From contig JALHFC010000004.1 of assembly GCA_022839445.1 (NCBI GenBank), forward strand, positions 1 to 33,856: DNA of 33,856 bases, given 5' to 3'. The notes below the pieces were generated by a model that had not been told where the DNA came from, searched no databases, and worked only from the letters and a program-made list of their open reading frames with translations. The DNA is from Pelotomaculum sp. GTDB taxonomy: Bacteria > Bacillota > Desulfotomaculia > Desulfotomaculales > Pelotomaculaceae. The number at the start of each line of letters is the position of its first letter. The stretch's first letter is position 1. Position numbers and translations under genes: made by a program. Shown here piece after piece: positions 1-7,549 of this stretch.

Positions 1-193
1 CAGTCGGAAAGTGATCGTTTATGGTCGGATACCCGGCAGACGCCAAAATAAAATAATTTATCTGGAAAGACAAACTGTTGTTATGCCGGGAAGTTTATTA
101 TTTAACTATAAATTTAGGGGAGGGAACTGCCGCCCCGCTGCTTCCTCCTGTTTCACGCATTAAATAGTGCTGATAACTCAATAAAGATACTGT
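1..193. other. Left-edge stretch with no assignable gene
   Basis: No recognisable gene is visible before the asp23 promoter. One plus-strand frame is open from base 2 to a TAA at 161-163 (53 codons, no start inside the window), but its translation resembles no family I know. A minus-strand frame also crosses the stretch but runs through the asp23 coding region and is its shadow. In related genomes the gene upstream of asp23 is usually accC. The visible residues do not match the end of biotin carboxylase, so this is either intergenic or the tail of an unknown gene. Confidence 0.3.
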
Positions 194-222
194 TTGCGTT
201 AATTTGCCAACTTTGTTATAAT
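194..222 (+). promoter_or_regulatory. Probable SigA promoter for the asp23-nusB group
   Basis: TTGCGT at 194-199 and a perfect TATAAT at 217-222 are separated by 17 nt. This fits a housekeeping promoter about 70 nt upstream of the Asp23-family start. The -35 is only a partial match. Confidence 0.55.
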
Positions 223-293
223 GAACATTGGTTAAGCGCGGACAAATATAGGGGTTATTTAACATATATGGCAGATATAAATCGCAAACGGGG

Positions 294-698
294 GTGTCAA
301 GAGTGGACCCGAAGGAAATAATACGTGAAGAGCGGACAGGGTTGGGTTCAATCAGGATCTCTGATGAAGTGGTAAAGGTCATTGCCGGGTTGGCCGCCAT
401 TGAAATCAAAGGGGTAGCCGGAATGAGCGGCGGCCTTGTAGGCGGCATTGTCGAGATGCTGGGCAGGAAGAACTTGGCCAAGGGGATCAAGGTAGAAGTA
501 GGCGAGAAAGAAGCAGCAGTTGATCTTTTTGTTATAATGGAATATGGGGTCCGGATTCCCGATGTGGCGGCGCAGATTCAGGAAAGTGTAAAAAACGCCG
601 TAGAGAAAATGACGGGACTGGTAGTTGTCGAAGTAAACATTAACGTACAAGGTGTGTCTTTTGCTGAATCTAGGGATGATGAGCACAGGGTCAGATAA
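294..698 (+). CDS. Asp23/Gls24 family envelope stress response protein
   Basis: This is a 134-residue protein of the Asp23/Gls24 (YqhY/YloU-type) family, small cytoplasmic proteins that associate with the membrane through AmaP and are linked to cell-envelope and alkaline stress. The family signature is visible near residues 21-47: ISDEVVKVIAGLAAIEIKGV followed by a Gly-rich AGMSGG stretch. A hydrophobic VVVEVNINVQGV strand lies near the C-terminus. The start is uncertain: GTG at 294, or an internal GTG at 303 with GGGGTG at 291-296 as a better-spaced ribosome site. It is the first gene of a tight group with amaP, a DUF2273 gene and nusB, the position occupied by yqhY beside nusB in Bacillus. 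The exact molecular role is unknown in most species. Confidence 0.85.
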   Translation: MSRVDPKEIIREERTGLGSIRISDEVVKVIAGLAAIEIKGVAGMSGGLVGGIVEMLGRKNLAKGIKVEVGEKEAAVDLFVIMEYGVRIPDVAAQIQESVKNAVEKMTGLVVVEVNINVQGVSFAESRDDEHRVR

Positions 699-752
699 CA
701 GCCCGTCAACCCCCTTTGTATAGGGGGTTAGCTTTTCAGGGAGGTGGGCCGT

Positions 753-1283
753 ATGGTTCCTTTCGACCGTGCTTTGCTGGCTGTTTATACATTATTTATA
801 ACAGTGCTGTCTGCGCTATTTGCAGCGGTGATGCTGGGGTGGCCGGCGCCTTTGTATGTGCTCAGGGACATATTTTATCCCGGCCGGCCGGAGGTATTCT
901 GGACTCTGATAGTTGCGCTGATCCTGGCCGGGGTCAGGCTGTTCTGGTTGAGCCTGGTTAAGCCAAGGGGACGGCACGTGGTTTTGGTAGAAGGCGCCCT
1001 GGGCGAGATCAGGGTATCGCTCCGTGCTGTTGAGGATATGGTAGACAAAGAAGTGTCCCTTATGGACGGGGTTAAGGAAGTGAAGTCGCGCATGGTGGCG
1101 GTTTCCCAGGGTGTGGGCATCCGACTGCGGGCTTCGGTTACACCTGACGTAAACGTCCCCAGTATTTCTACCGATATTCAGAACCGGGTCAAGAAAAAGG
1201 TGTTTGAGGTAACTGGTTTGACCGTTAATAACATAAAAGTTTCTATTGATAATATATCGGCGAAAAAACCGAGAGTTGAATGA
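753..1283 (+). CDS. amaP: Alkaline shock response membrane anchor protein AmaP
   Basis: This 176-residue protein anchors Asp23-family proteins at the cytoplasmic membrane. Two hydrophobic segments lie in the N-terminal third (about residues 8-30 and 47-66 of this start), followed by a soluble Asp23-like domain containing GALGEIRVSLRAVEDMV and a terminal VNNIKVSIDNIS strand. The ATG at 753 is preceded by GGAGGTG at 740-746 with 6-nt spacing, which is better than the upstream in-frame GTG at 744. It lies 54 nt after the Asp23-family gene and just before a DUF2273 gene, the typical asp23-amaP-DUF2273 trio. Family membership is clear; a stress role in this organism is inferred. Confidence 0.85.
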   Translation: MVPFDRALLAVYTLFITVLSALFAAVMLGWPAPLYVLRDIFYPGRPEVFWTLIVALILAGVRLFWLSLVKPRGRHVVLVEGALGEIRVSLRAVEDMVDKEVSLMDGVKEVKSRMVAVSQGVGIRLRASVTPDVNVPSISTDIQNRVKKKVFEVTGLTVNNIKVSIDNISAKKPRVE

Positions 1284-1309
1284 GACCCGTTTAAAAGGGG
1301 TGGGGTTAA

Positions 1310-1522
1310 ATGGGGTTGATCCGGGATATCCTGGACAAGCATCCTGGTAAAGTGTTGGGTGTTTTGCTGGGACTGGTCTTTGGTTGGCTTGCCATCAAAT
1401 ACGGTCTATTAAAGGCGCTTTTTGTAGCGGCCTGTGCTGTAGCCGGCTATTATATCGGCAAACGGCTGGACGAAAAGGTTGATTTTAAGGAGATATTCAC
1501 TAGGATTTTTGGTGAACTGTAA
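1310..1522 (+). CDS. DUF2273 small membrane protein
   Basis: This is a 70-residue protein with one long or two short hydrophobic segments (about residues 15-45, from GKVLGVLLGLVFGWLAIKYG through AACAVAGYYIGKR). It matches the DUF2273 family normally found between amaP and other Asp23 genes. A purine-rich GGGGTGGGG stretch just upstream supports the ATG at 1310. No enzymatic motif is present. It probably helps assemble or anchor the Asp23-AmaP complex at the membrane; that role is inferred from conserved neighbourhood, not from sequence motifs. Confidence 0.8.
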   Translation: MGLIRDILDKHPGKVLGVLLGLVFGWLAIKYGLLKALFVAACAVAGYYIGKRLDEKVDFKEIFTRIFGEL

Positions 1523-1564
1523 TGTAACGGCAAACGGCCGACCACTATTCGAGGAGGCTTCCGG

Positions 1565-2014
1565 GTGAGCAGGAGACAGGCCAGGGAAAGAGCGCTACAA
1601 GTTTTATATCAGACAGATGTCGGTGGCGCTGATCTAGCCGGGGCATTTAGGTATATGGACGAAGAATTTGGGGCTATTAGAGACGAAGATAAATTTGTGC
1701 AAAGGCTGGTTTGCGGGACTATTGAGAACATGGCGCCGATTGACAAGGTAATAGCGGTTGTAAGCAAGGAATGGCATATAAACAGGATGGCAAGGGTTGA
1801 CAGGAACATTATGCGCCTGGCCCTGTATGAAATCCTTTATTGCATGGATATTCCCAACAATGTATCTGTAAATGAAGCGGTAGAGTTAGGTAAAATATAC
1901 GGGGGCGAGGATTCCGGGCGGTTCATTAACGGTATCTTAGGAAAGGTTATCGAAAACCCCGGCGCGTATTTGCAGGAGCAGGATAACACCTTTCGAGTCG
2001 TAGACACCACCTAA
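1565..2014 (+). CDS. nusB: Transcription antitermination factor NusB
   Basis: This 149-residue protein has the usual NusB length. NusB binds boxA RNA together with NusE (S10) and promotes antitermination of rRNA operons. The N-terminal RRQARERALQVLYQTDVG is the family's arginine-rich RNA-binding start. The C-terminal helices carry NRMARVDRNIMRLALYEILY and the hallmark VSVNEAVELGKIYG ... RFINGILGKV. The GTG start is preceded by GAGGAGG at 1551-1557. It ends the envelope-stress group: a small hairpin and T-run overlap its stop codon. In Bacillus and relatives nusB is followed by folD and xseA; here an NfnAB gene pair is inserted between. Confidence 0.95.
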   Translation: MSRRQARERALQVLYQTDVGGADLAGAFRYMDEEFGAIRDEDKFVQRLVCGTIENMAPIDKVIAVVSKEWHINRMARVDRNIMRLALYEILYCMDIPNNVSVNEAVELGKIYGGEDSGRFINGILGKVIENPGAYLQEQDNTFRVVDTT

Positions 2015-2026
2015 AGGTGGTTTTTT
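2006..2026 (+). terminator. Intrinsic terminator after nusB
   Basis: ACCACC (2006-2011) pairs with GGTGGT (2016-2021) around a TAAA loop that contains the nusB stop codon, and the right arm runs into six T residues. The stem is short, so leakage into the next genes is possible. Confidence 0.6.
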
Positions 2027-2147
2027 AATTAAATAGCGCTCCAAATAATCATAATAGTATCAGCAGGTTTTATATAACCTGCGCCTCTAAAACTAATTGA
2101 CCTATCCCATGTATTAATAAGTAGTTGCCTAAAGGCGATTAAGAACA

Positions 2148-2177
2148 TTCACAAATAGCCGTTGGTGGTGCTATAAT
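2148..2177 (+). promoter_or_regulatory. Probable SigA promoter for nfnAB
   Basis: TTCACA (2148-2153, five of six consensus bases) and a perfect TATAAT (2172-2177) are 18 nt apart, about 90 nt before nfnA. The nusB-nfnA gap also holds a 7-bp hairpin (GCAGGTT at 2063-2069 with AACCTGC at 2076-2082) that lacks a T-run and has no assigned role. Nothing else is apparent in this gap. Confidence 0.6.
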
Positions 2178-2267
2178 TGTATAAAGCTAGTGATAATGCA
2201 GGGCACACAGTCCGGGAATTGCCGGCAAAAAAAATAGTTACTTATATAAAGTGGGAGGGTAGGCCTT

Positions 2268-3131
2268 ATGTATAAAATTTTTAAGAAAGAAGTCCTGGCG
2301 CCGACAATAATACTTTTTGAAATTCAGGCGCCGCTGGTAGCAAAGAAAGCTAAGGCAGGACAGTTTGTGATCCTCCGCATTCACGATGAGGGCGAGCGGG
2401 TTCCTTTAACTATTGCTGATTTCGATAGGAATAAAGGTTCCATTACTTGCGTTTTCCAGGAGGTGGGCAAAACCACCAGGGAACTCGGCTGTCTCAGGGA
2501 AGGCGACTCTATTAAGGATTTCGTGGGGCCCCTGGGTTTGCCCTCACACATTGAAAAATACGGTCGTGTTGTGTGCGTCGGTGGTGGTGTCGGTGTAGCG
2601 CCGGTCCATCCTATAGCCAGAGCCTTAAAGGAAGCCGGAAACGAGGTTACCGGTATTGTCGGCGCCAGGACCAAAGAGCTCCTTTTTTGGGAAGACCAAA
2701 TGCGGGCCGCCTGCACTGAATTGAGAGTCACGACCGATGACGGATCTTACGTGCGCAAGGGTTTTGTTACCGACTTGCTAAAGGAGGCTATAGAGGAAAA
2801 GGGTGATATATCCCTTTGTATCGCTATTGGCCCGCTGCCCATGATGCGGGCGGTTTGTGATCTAACCAGGGTGTACAACCTAAAGACTATTGTCAGCTTA
2901 AACTCAATCATGGTGGATGGGACCGGCATGTGCGGCAGTTGCCGCGTTACCGTAGGCGGCGAGGTCAAGTTTGCTTGTGTGGACGGTCCTGAATTCGACG
3001 GTCACCAGGTGGACTTTGCCGAAATGGCCCGCCGGGCAGTGATCTACAAAGCCCAAGAACAGCTTGCCTTAGAGAAATATACAGGTAAAATCGCACATGG
3101 ATGCAGCTGCGGCAACGGAGGTGGCAGATAG
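2268..3131 (+). CDS. nfnA: NfnA/SudB-type ferredoxin-NADP reductase subunit alpha
   Basis: This 287-residue flavoprotein resembles the small subunit of NADH-dependent reduced ferredoxin:NADP oxidoreductase (NfnA), also annotated as sulfide dehydrogenase SudB or a PyrK-like reductase. RVPLTIADF (res 44-52) is the flavin-binding RxPLT motif and GGGVGVAPVHPIARAL (105-120) is the nucleotide-binding loop. DGTGMCGSC (217-225) with Cys237 forms the [2Fe-2S] site; in known NfnA the fourth ligand is an Asp, and Asp217 is present here. An odd short tail, HGCSCGNGGGR, adds two cysteines. Its stop overlaps the nfnB start by one base. With an intact NfnB it would interconvert NADH, NADPH and reduced ferredoxin by electron bifurcation; here NfnB is disrupted, so function is uncertain. 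Confidence 0.85.
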   Translation: MYKIFKKEVLAPTIILFEIQAPLVAKKAKAGQFVILRIHDEGERVPLTIADFDRNKGSITCVFQEVGKTTRELGCLREGDSIKDFVGPLGLPSHIEKYGRVVCVGGGVGVAPVHPIARALKEAGNEVTGIVGARTKELLFWEDQMRAACTELRVTTDDGSYVRKGFVTDLLKEAIEEKGDISLCIAIGPLPMMRAVCDLTRVYNLKTIVSLNSIMVDGTGMCGSCRVTVGGEVKFACVDGPEFDGHQVDFAEMARRAVIYKAQEQLALEKYTGKIAHGCSCGNGGGR

Positions 3132-4481
3132 TGGTTGACGCAAAAAAAGAAAAGAAGGCAATTATCTCAAATAAAAATCCAATGCCTGCCCAAGATCCAG
3201 TTGAACGGGCAAAAAATTTTAATGAGGTAGCGCTTGGCTACAGCGAAGAAACTGTCGTTGCAGAGGCCAACCGTTGCCTGCAATGTAAAAACGCGCCTTG
3301 CCGCCAGGGTTGCCCGGTAGAGATCGACATCCCGGCTTTTATCGAAATGGCTACCAAACGAGATTTTGCCGGCGCAATTAAGAAGATTAAAGAAAAGAAC
3401 GCCCTGCCGGCAGTTTGCGGGAGAGTATGTCCCCAGGAAAGCCAGTGTGAAAAATACTGCACCCTGGGCAAAAAGCATGATCCTGTAGGTATTGGACGTA
3501 TCGAGCGTTATTGCGCCGACTGGGAGATGGCCAACGGCGCGCAGCCCCAGGAAGTCGCGCCTCCTACCGGTAAGAAAGTAGCCATTGTGGGCTCCGGCCC
3601 GGCCGGCCTGACCTGTGCCGCAGCCCTGGCCAAGTCTGGCCACAAGGTGACTATATTTGAAGCTTTGCACGTGGCAGGTGGCGTGCTGATGTATGGCATA
3701 CCTGAGTTCCGCCTTCCCAAGGCCGTAGTCCAGACCGAAATTGAAGGTTTAAAAAAGCTTGGTGTCGAAATCCAGGTAAACGCCGTGGTCGGTAAGTTTG
3801 CTACTGTTGACGAGCTAATGGAAGAAGAAGGGTTTTTGCGGCGTTTATTCGGCTAATGAGTTTCTCACCCGCACCAATTTGATGAAGGCATACCGCTTCC
3901 CCGATTGTGATACCCCGATCCTGGTCGGGCGGAAAGTAGCGGTGCTGGGCGGCGGGAACGTGGCCATGGACTCGGCTCGCACGGCGTTGCGCCTTGGTGC
4001 CGGGGAATCTTGGATTGTATACAGGCGCTCCAAGGTCGAACTGCCGGCGCGCCACGAAGAAGTCGAAAACGCCGAAGAAGAGGGTGTCAAGTTTGCTTTT
4101 CTTACTTACCCGCTAAGGATTATCTATGATGATAATTATTGGGTTACCGGGATGGAGTGTATCAGATGCGAACTGGGCGCCCCGGATGCTTCCGGCCGGC
4201 GCAGGCCGGTACCAATTAAAGGCTCGGAGTACATTATGAATGTTGATACCGTAGTTGTAGCCATCGGTCAGGGCCCCAACCCGCTGGTGCCCAGGACAAC
4301 CAAAGGCTTGGAATGCAATAAAAGAGGAAACATTGTAGCCGATCTGGATACGGGTGTTACCTCCAAGGCAGGCGTATATGCCGGGGGTGACATTGTAACA
4401 GGCGCGGCCACGGTGATCCTGGCCATGGGCGCCGGGCGGGCGGCGGCAAAATCCATACACGAATACTTAACGGCAAAATAA
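3131..4481 (+). pseudogene. nfnB: NfnB/GltD-like NADPH oxidoreductase subunit, broken by an internal deletion
   Basis: The gene starts at a GTG overlapping the nfnA stop. It encodes the large NfnB (SudA, GltD-like) subunit in two frames. The first part, to 3856, carries the cysteine motifs for two [4Fe-4S] clusters (CLQCKNAPCRQGCP and CGRVCPQESQCEKYC) and the FAD loop GSGPAGL. It then reads ELMEEEGF followed by an out-of-family LRRLFG and a stop. From about 3837, in another frame, the protein resumes as CGVYSANEFLTRTNLMKAY and continues with the NADPH loop GGGNVAMDSART to 4481. NfnB homologues have about 21-22 residues between these blocks (the GTGAGLP region), so roughly 65 nt are missing with the junction near 3833-3837. 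It could be a real null allele or an assembly error. Both halves are otherwise well conserved, suggesting a recent event or artefact. Confidence 0.85.
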
Positions 4482-4581
4482 GTACAAGCATTGGCCGTAT
4501 GTCGCAATCAGCGATCAAGAAATGCTTCGTGCGTCACACGGCCATCCACTTTTTAAATACATTAGAAAGGCGGGTGCCGCC

Positions 4582-5717
4582 TTGAAACTAAGGGTCCTGA
4601 CCGTACTGGAACTAAACCGCTACATTAAAGCCATGGTAGAAAAAGATCACCTGCTGGCAAACGTGTGGGTGAAAGGGGAGATATCCAATTTTAAGGCAGC
4701 TGCCTCCGGGCATTATTACTTTACCTTAAAAGATGACCGCAGTTGCCTGAAAGTGGTTATGTTCCGCTCCAGGAGCCGGTCGGTCCCTTTCCGGCCCGAA
4801 AACGGCATGGCAGTTATAGTGCGGGGCTATGTTTCCGTCTATGAGCGGGACGGAGCATACCAGCTTTATGCCGAAGGTATGGACCCGGACGGTACCGGCG
4901 CATTATATCTGGCCTTTGAACAGCTTAAAAAAAGGTTGCAGAGTGAAGGACTGTTCGATCAAAAGCATAAAAAGCCCCTGCCGCTTTTACCGCGGCGGAT
5001 TGGGATAGTAACTTCGCCGACCGGCGCGGTAATCAGGGATATGATTAAGATTATCGGGCGGCGCTGGCCCGGGCGCGAAATTATCCTGGTTCCCGTGCTG
5101 GTCCAGGGTGAGGGCGCCCCGCCGGATGTGGCCAGAGGTATTGGGCTTTTGAACAGGTTTGGCCAAGTTGATTTGATTATTGTCGGCCGGGGAGGGGGCT
5201 CCCTGGAAGAATTGTGGGCTTTTAACACTGAAATTGTCGCGCGCAGTATATTTAACTCTAAAGGTCGGCGGCGGCGGAAATGGCCGTTCCGGATCAAAAA
5301 GAGATGGGCAGGTATATCTTATCCCTAAGAACTCGCCTTGTCCGCGCCTTAGTTGGGAAAATAGAAAAATGTAGGCAGCGCCTCTCATCATGCCTTGCTA
5401 GCCAGGCATTTGCCAGGCCGGTGGACACAATATGCGGCGCCAGGCAGCAGGCCCTTGACTTTTTGTCCCACCGCCTGCTACAGGGGGTACGCAGCACAGT
5501 TGAGTGTGAAAAGGGCCGTTTAGCCGTGCTGGCCGGCCGGCTCCAGACATTGAGCCCGCTGGCTACGCTGGCAAGGGGTTACAGCATCTGCGCCTCTGTA
5601 GACGGAAAACATGTGGTTAGCGATGTAGATTCTATAAATATTGGTGAGAGGATGTCCGTCCGCCTGCATAGGGGAATATTGCAGTGTCTTGTAGAGGATA
5701 AAAATAACCGGTGCTAA
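4582..5717 (+). pseudogene. xseA: Exodeoxyribonuclease VII large subunit, broken by an internal deletion
   Basis: XseA forms the catalytic large subunit of exonuclease VII with XseB and degrades single-stranded DNA. The N-terminal OB-fold (LTVLELNRYIKAMVEKDHLL ... VWVKGEISNF) and the catalytic-domain segments GIVTSPTGAVIRDM and VGRGGGSLEELWAFN are intact. After EIVARSIFNSK (ending at 5262) the reading frame changes. The protein resumes from about 5265 as SAAAEMAVPDQKEMGRYI and runs to 5717. Homologues have 27 residues between these points, including the conserved GHETD motif, so about 79 nt are missing with the junction near 5263-5264. I prefer the TTG at 4582 as start (AAAGGCGGGTG upstream); an ATG at 4522 is in frame. 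xseB lies intact 1.6 kb downstream. Loss of GHETD makes activity unlikely even with frameshifting. Confidence 0.85.
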
Positions 5718-5733
5718 AAAAGGAGCGCAAGAT

Positions 5734-6588
5734 ATGGCAATCATCATTGAAGGCAGGAAAATAGCGGCTTCGATGCGAATGGAGATAAAAGAAGAAGTCA
5801 CCCGCCTAAAAGAGCAGGGTGTTGTACCGAAACTGGCCGTGGTCCTGGTGGGGGACGATCCGGCATCTTTGGTATACGCCCGCTCCAAAGAAGGATCCTG
5901 CAAAAAACTTGGCATTGACTACGAGCTATATGTTAGGCCCGGTACCGTTTCCGGGGATGAAGTTATTGCTTTAATTGACAGGCTAAACAAAGAAGACAGC
6001 ACTCACGGAATCATGATCGAATTGCCGTTGCCCAAGGGTATTGATAAACAAAAAGTGCTTGAGTCTGTTTTGCCGGTCAAAGACGTTGATGGTGTCCATC
6101 CCATCAACCGGGGTTTTATCCTGAGCGGTGTTGACGGTCTTTTTCCTGCTACACCGCTTAGCTGCATAGAGATCATGTTGCAGAACGGGATTGAAATCAC
6201 AGGCAAGCACGCTGTCCTGGTTGGCCGCGGTGAGACCGTAGGCAAGCCTCTTATTTTTATGATGCTAAACCAAAACGCTACCGTTACAGTATGCCACACG
6301 CGGACAAAAGACCTGTCCTACCACACTCGCCAGGCCGATATCTTGATTGCAGCCGTGGGTAAGGCCAGGATGATTACCGCCGGTATGATCAAGCCGGGCG
6401 CCGTAGTAATTGACGCGGGTATAAATGAGGCGGAAGGCGGGGGGCTGTGCGGGGACGTTGACTTTGAAAACGCCGTAAAAGTAGCCGGCGCCATTACACC
6501 GGTGCCCGGCGGAGTCGGTAGCCTGACCACTGTGATGATCCAAAAAAACCTTCTTAAAGCAATTAAGCTCCAGGGTCGAAGACCTTAA
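5734..6588 (+). CDS. folD: FolD-type methylenetetrahydrofolate dehydrogenase / methenyl-THF cyclohydrolase
   Basis: This 284-residue cytoplasmic enzyme of one-carbon (and, in acetogens or syntrophs, Wood-Ljungdahl) metabolism oxidises methylene-THF with NAD(P) and, in bifunctional members, hydrolyses methenyl-THF. Catalytic Tyr48 and Lys52 are in VYARSK, and Asp119 is in KDVDGVHP. The Rossmann loop reads GRGETVGKP instead of the usual GRSxxVGKP, and the C-terminal signature is PVPGGVGSLTT. The residue that is normally Gln in QLPLP is Glu96 here (codon GAA near 6018), at the usual 44-residue distance from Lys52. In the human enzyme the equivalent Gln100 is important for cyclohydrolase activity, as I recall the literature. 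Start ATG has GGAGCG upstream. The adjacent fchA gene suggests split labour; this is inference. Confidence 0.9.
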   Translation: MAIIIEGRKIAASMRMEIKEEVTRLKEQGVVPKLAVVLVGDDPASLVYARSKEGSCKKLGIDYELYVRPGTVSGDEVIALIDRLNKEDSTHGIMIELPLPKGIDKQKVLESVLPVKDVDGVHPINRGFILSGVDGLFPATPLSCIEIMLQNGIEITGKHAVLVGRGETVGKPLIFMMLNQNATVTVCHTRTKDLSYHTRQADILIAAVGKARMITAGMIKPGAVVIDAGINEAEGGGLCGDVDFENAVKVAGAITPVPGGVGSLTTVMIQKNLLKAIKLQGRRP

Positions 6589-6607
6589 TCAATGAGGTGA
6601 TCTAAAA

Positions 6608-7237
6608 GTGGGTGACTTTTTTAATAAGAGCTTGCGGGATGTAATAAATGCTTGCGCTTCCGGCGCCCCAACCCCGGGCGGCGGCAGTGTTTCAGCGATA
6701 GTGGCTTGTTTTGGGGTAGCCATGACTGCAATGGTCTGTAACTTGACAGTAGGGAAAGAAAAGTATATGGATGTAGCGCCCCAGGTAAAAGGGATCCTGG
6801 AAAAATCGCAAACTTTGCTGGAAGGTCTGGAGAAACTTGTAGACGCCGATATGATGGTTTTTAACAACTTTATGGATACATATCGCTTACCCAGAAGTAC
6901 TGGTGAGGAAAAAAAAGCGCGTGAGGCGGCCATGCAAAAAGCGCTAAAAAACGCCACAGATACACCGGTGGAGATTGCCCGGGTCTGCCTGGAGGCGCTG
7001 CAAATTAATGAAGAGATAGCTAGTTTAGGCAACAAAATGGCTATAAGCGACGCCGGTGTGGCCGCTGTTGTTATAGAAGCCGCTTTAAAAAGTGTCCTCC
7101 TGAATGTAGACATAAATATCCCGATGATTAAAGATCAGGGATATATGCAAAAAATTCTTGCCGAAAAAGAAAAAATAATGCTGGAAGCCGGCAAGCTCAA
7201 AGAGAGGTCTGTTGCCGTGGTGCGGGAAAGAATGTAA
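6608..7237 (+). CDS. fchA: Cyclodeaminase/cyclohydrolase family protein (FchA-like)
   Basis: This 209-residue protein matches the formiminotransferase-cyclodeaminase C-terminal (FTCD_C) family, whose stand-alone members act as formimino-THF cyclodeaminase or methenyl-THF cyclohydrolase. The signature SGAPTPGGGSVSA (about res 18-30) is clear, followed by helical segments including LGNKMAISDAGVAAVVIEAAL. The GTG start at 6608 has GAGGTGATC about 6 nt upstream. It lies 19 nt after folD, so they are probably co-transcribed. In acetogens an FchA enzyme supplies the cyclohydrolase step of the methyl branch. Given the Gln-to-Glu change in the neighbouring FolD, this gene may carry that activity here. 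No histidine-degradation genes are nearby, which argues against a histidine role. Confidence 0.85.
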   Translation: MGDFFNKSLRDVINACASGAPTPGGGSVSAIVACFGVAMTAMVCNLTVGKEKYMDVAPQVKGILEKSQTLLEGLEKLVDADMMVFNNFMDTYRLPRSTGEEKKAREAAMQKALKNATDTPVEIARVCLEALQINEEIASLGNKMAISDAGVAAVVIEAALKSVLLNVDINIPMIKDQGYMQKILAEKEKIMLEAGKLKERSVAVVRERM

Positions 7238-7280
7238 TCTCAAACGCCTGTTATTAATTATTTATTGCGCGGAGGGAATT

Positions 7281-7544
7281 ATGTCTGAAATAATGCCTGT
7301 GAAAGAGAGCAGCTTTAGTTTTGAGGAAGCTGTCACGCGGCTCGAGGCTATTGTGAAGGAGTTGGAGGATGGCCGTTTGCCCCTGGAGAGGGCGCTTGAC
7401 CTTTTTGCCGAGGGAATCAAGCTATCCAAGGTGTGCAACCGCAACCTGGAGGAAGCGGAGCAGCGTATATCAATCCTCACTAAAGACGAAAAAGGTGGGA
7501 TCGTGCTCAAGGAAATTGACTCATTTGATCCAGGGGAGGCATAA
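7281..7544 (+). CDS. xseB: Exodeoxyribonuclease VII small subunit
   Basis: This 87-residue protein has the standard XseB length. It is the helical small subunit that binds several copies to XseA. The family core is seen in SFSFEEAVTRLEAIVKELEDG and LPLERALDLFAEGIKLSKVCN, with a trailing coiled region LEEAEQRISIL. The ATG at 7281 is preceded by GCGGAGGGAA, a strong ribosome site; the longer in-frame extension upstream overlaps fchA and lacks a ribosome site. It is intact although the partner xseA upstream is broken, so it may be an orphan subunit unless the xseA lesion is an assembly artefact. In many Firmicutes xseA and xseB are adjacent; here folD and fchA intervene. Confidence 0.93.
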   Translation: MSEIMPVKESSFSFEEAVTRLEAIVKELEDGRLPLERALDLFAEGIKLSKVCNRNLEEAEQRISILTKDEKGGIVLKEIDSFDPGEA

Positions 7545-7549
7545 AAGGC

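Noticed and set aside
3238..4460. Several minus-strand ORFs across nfnB
   Set aside because: None resembles a protein; the plus-strand fragments explain the region including the deletion.
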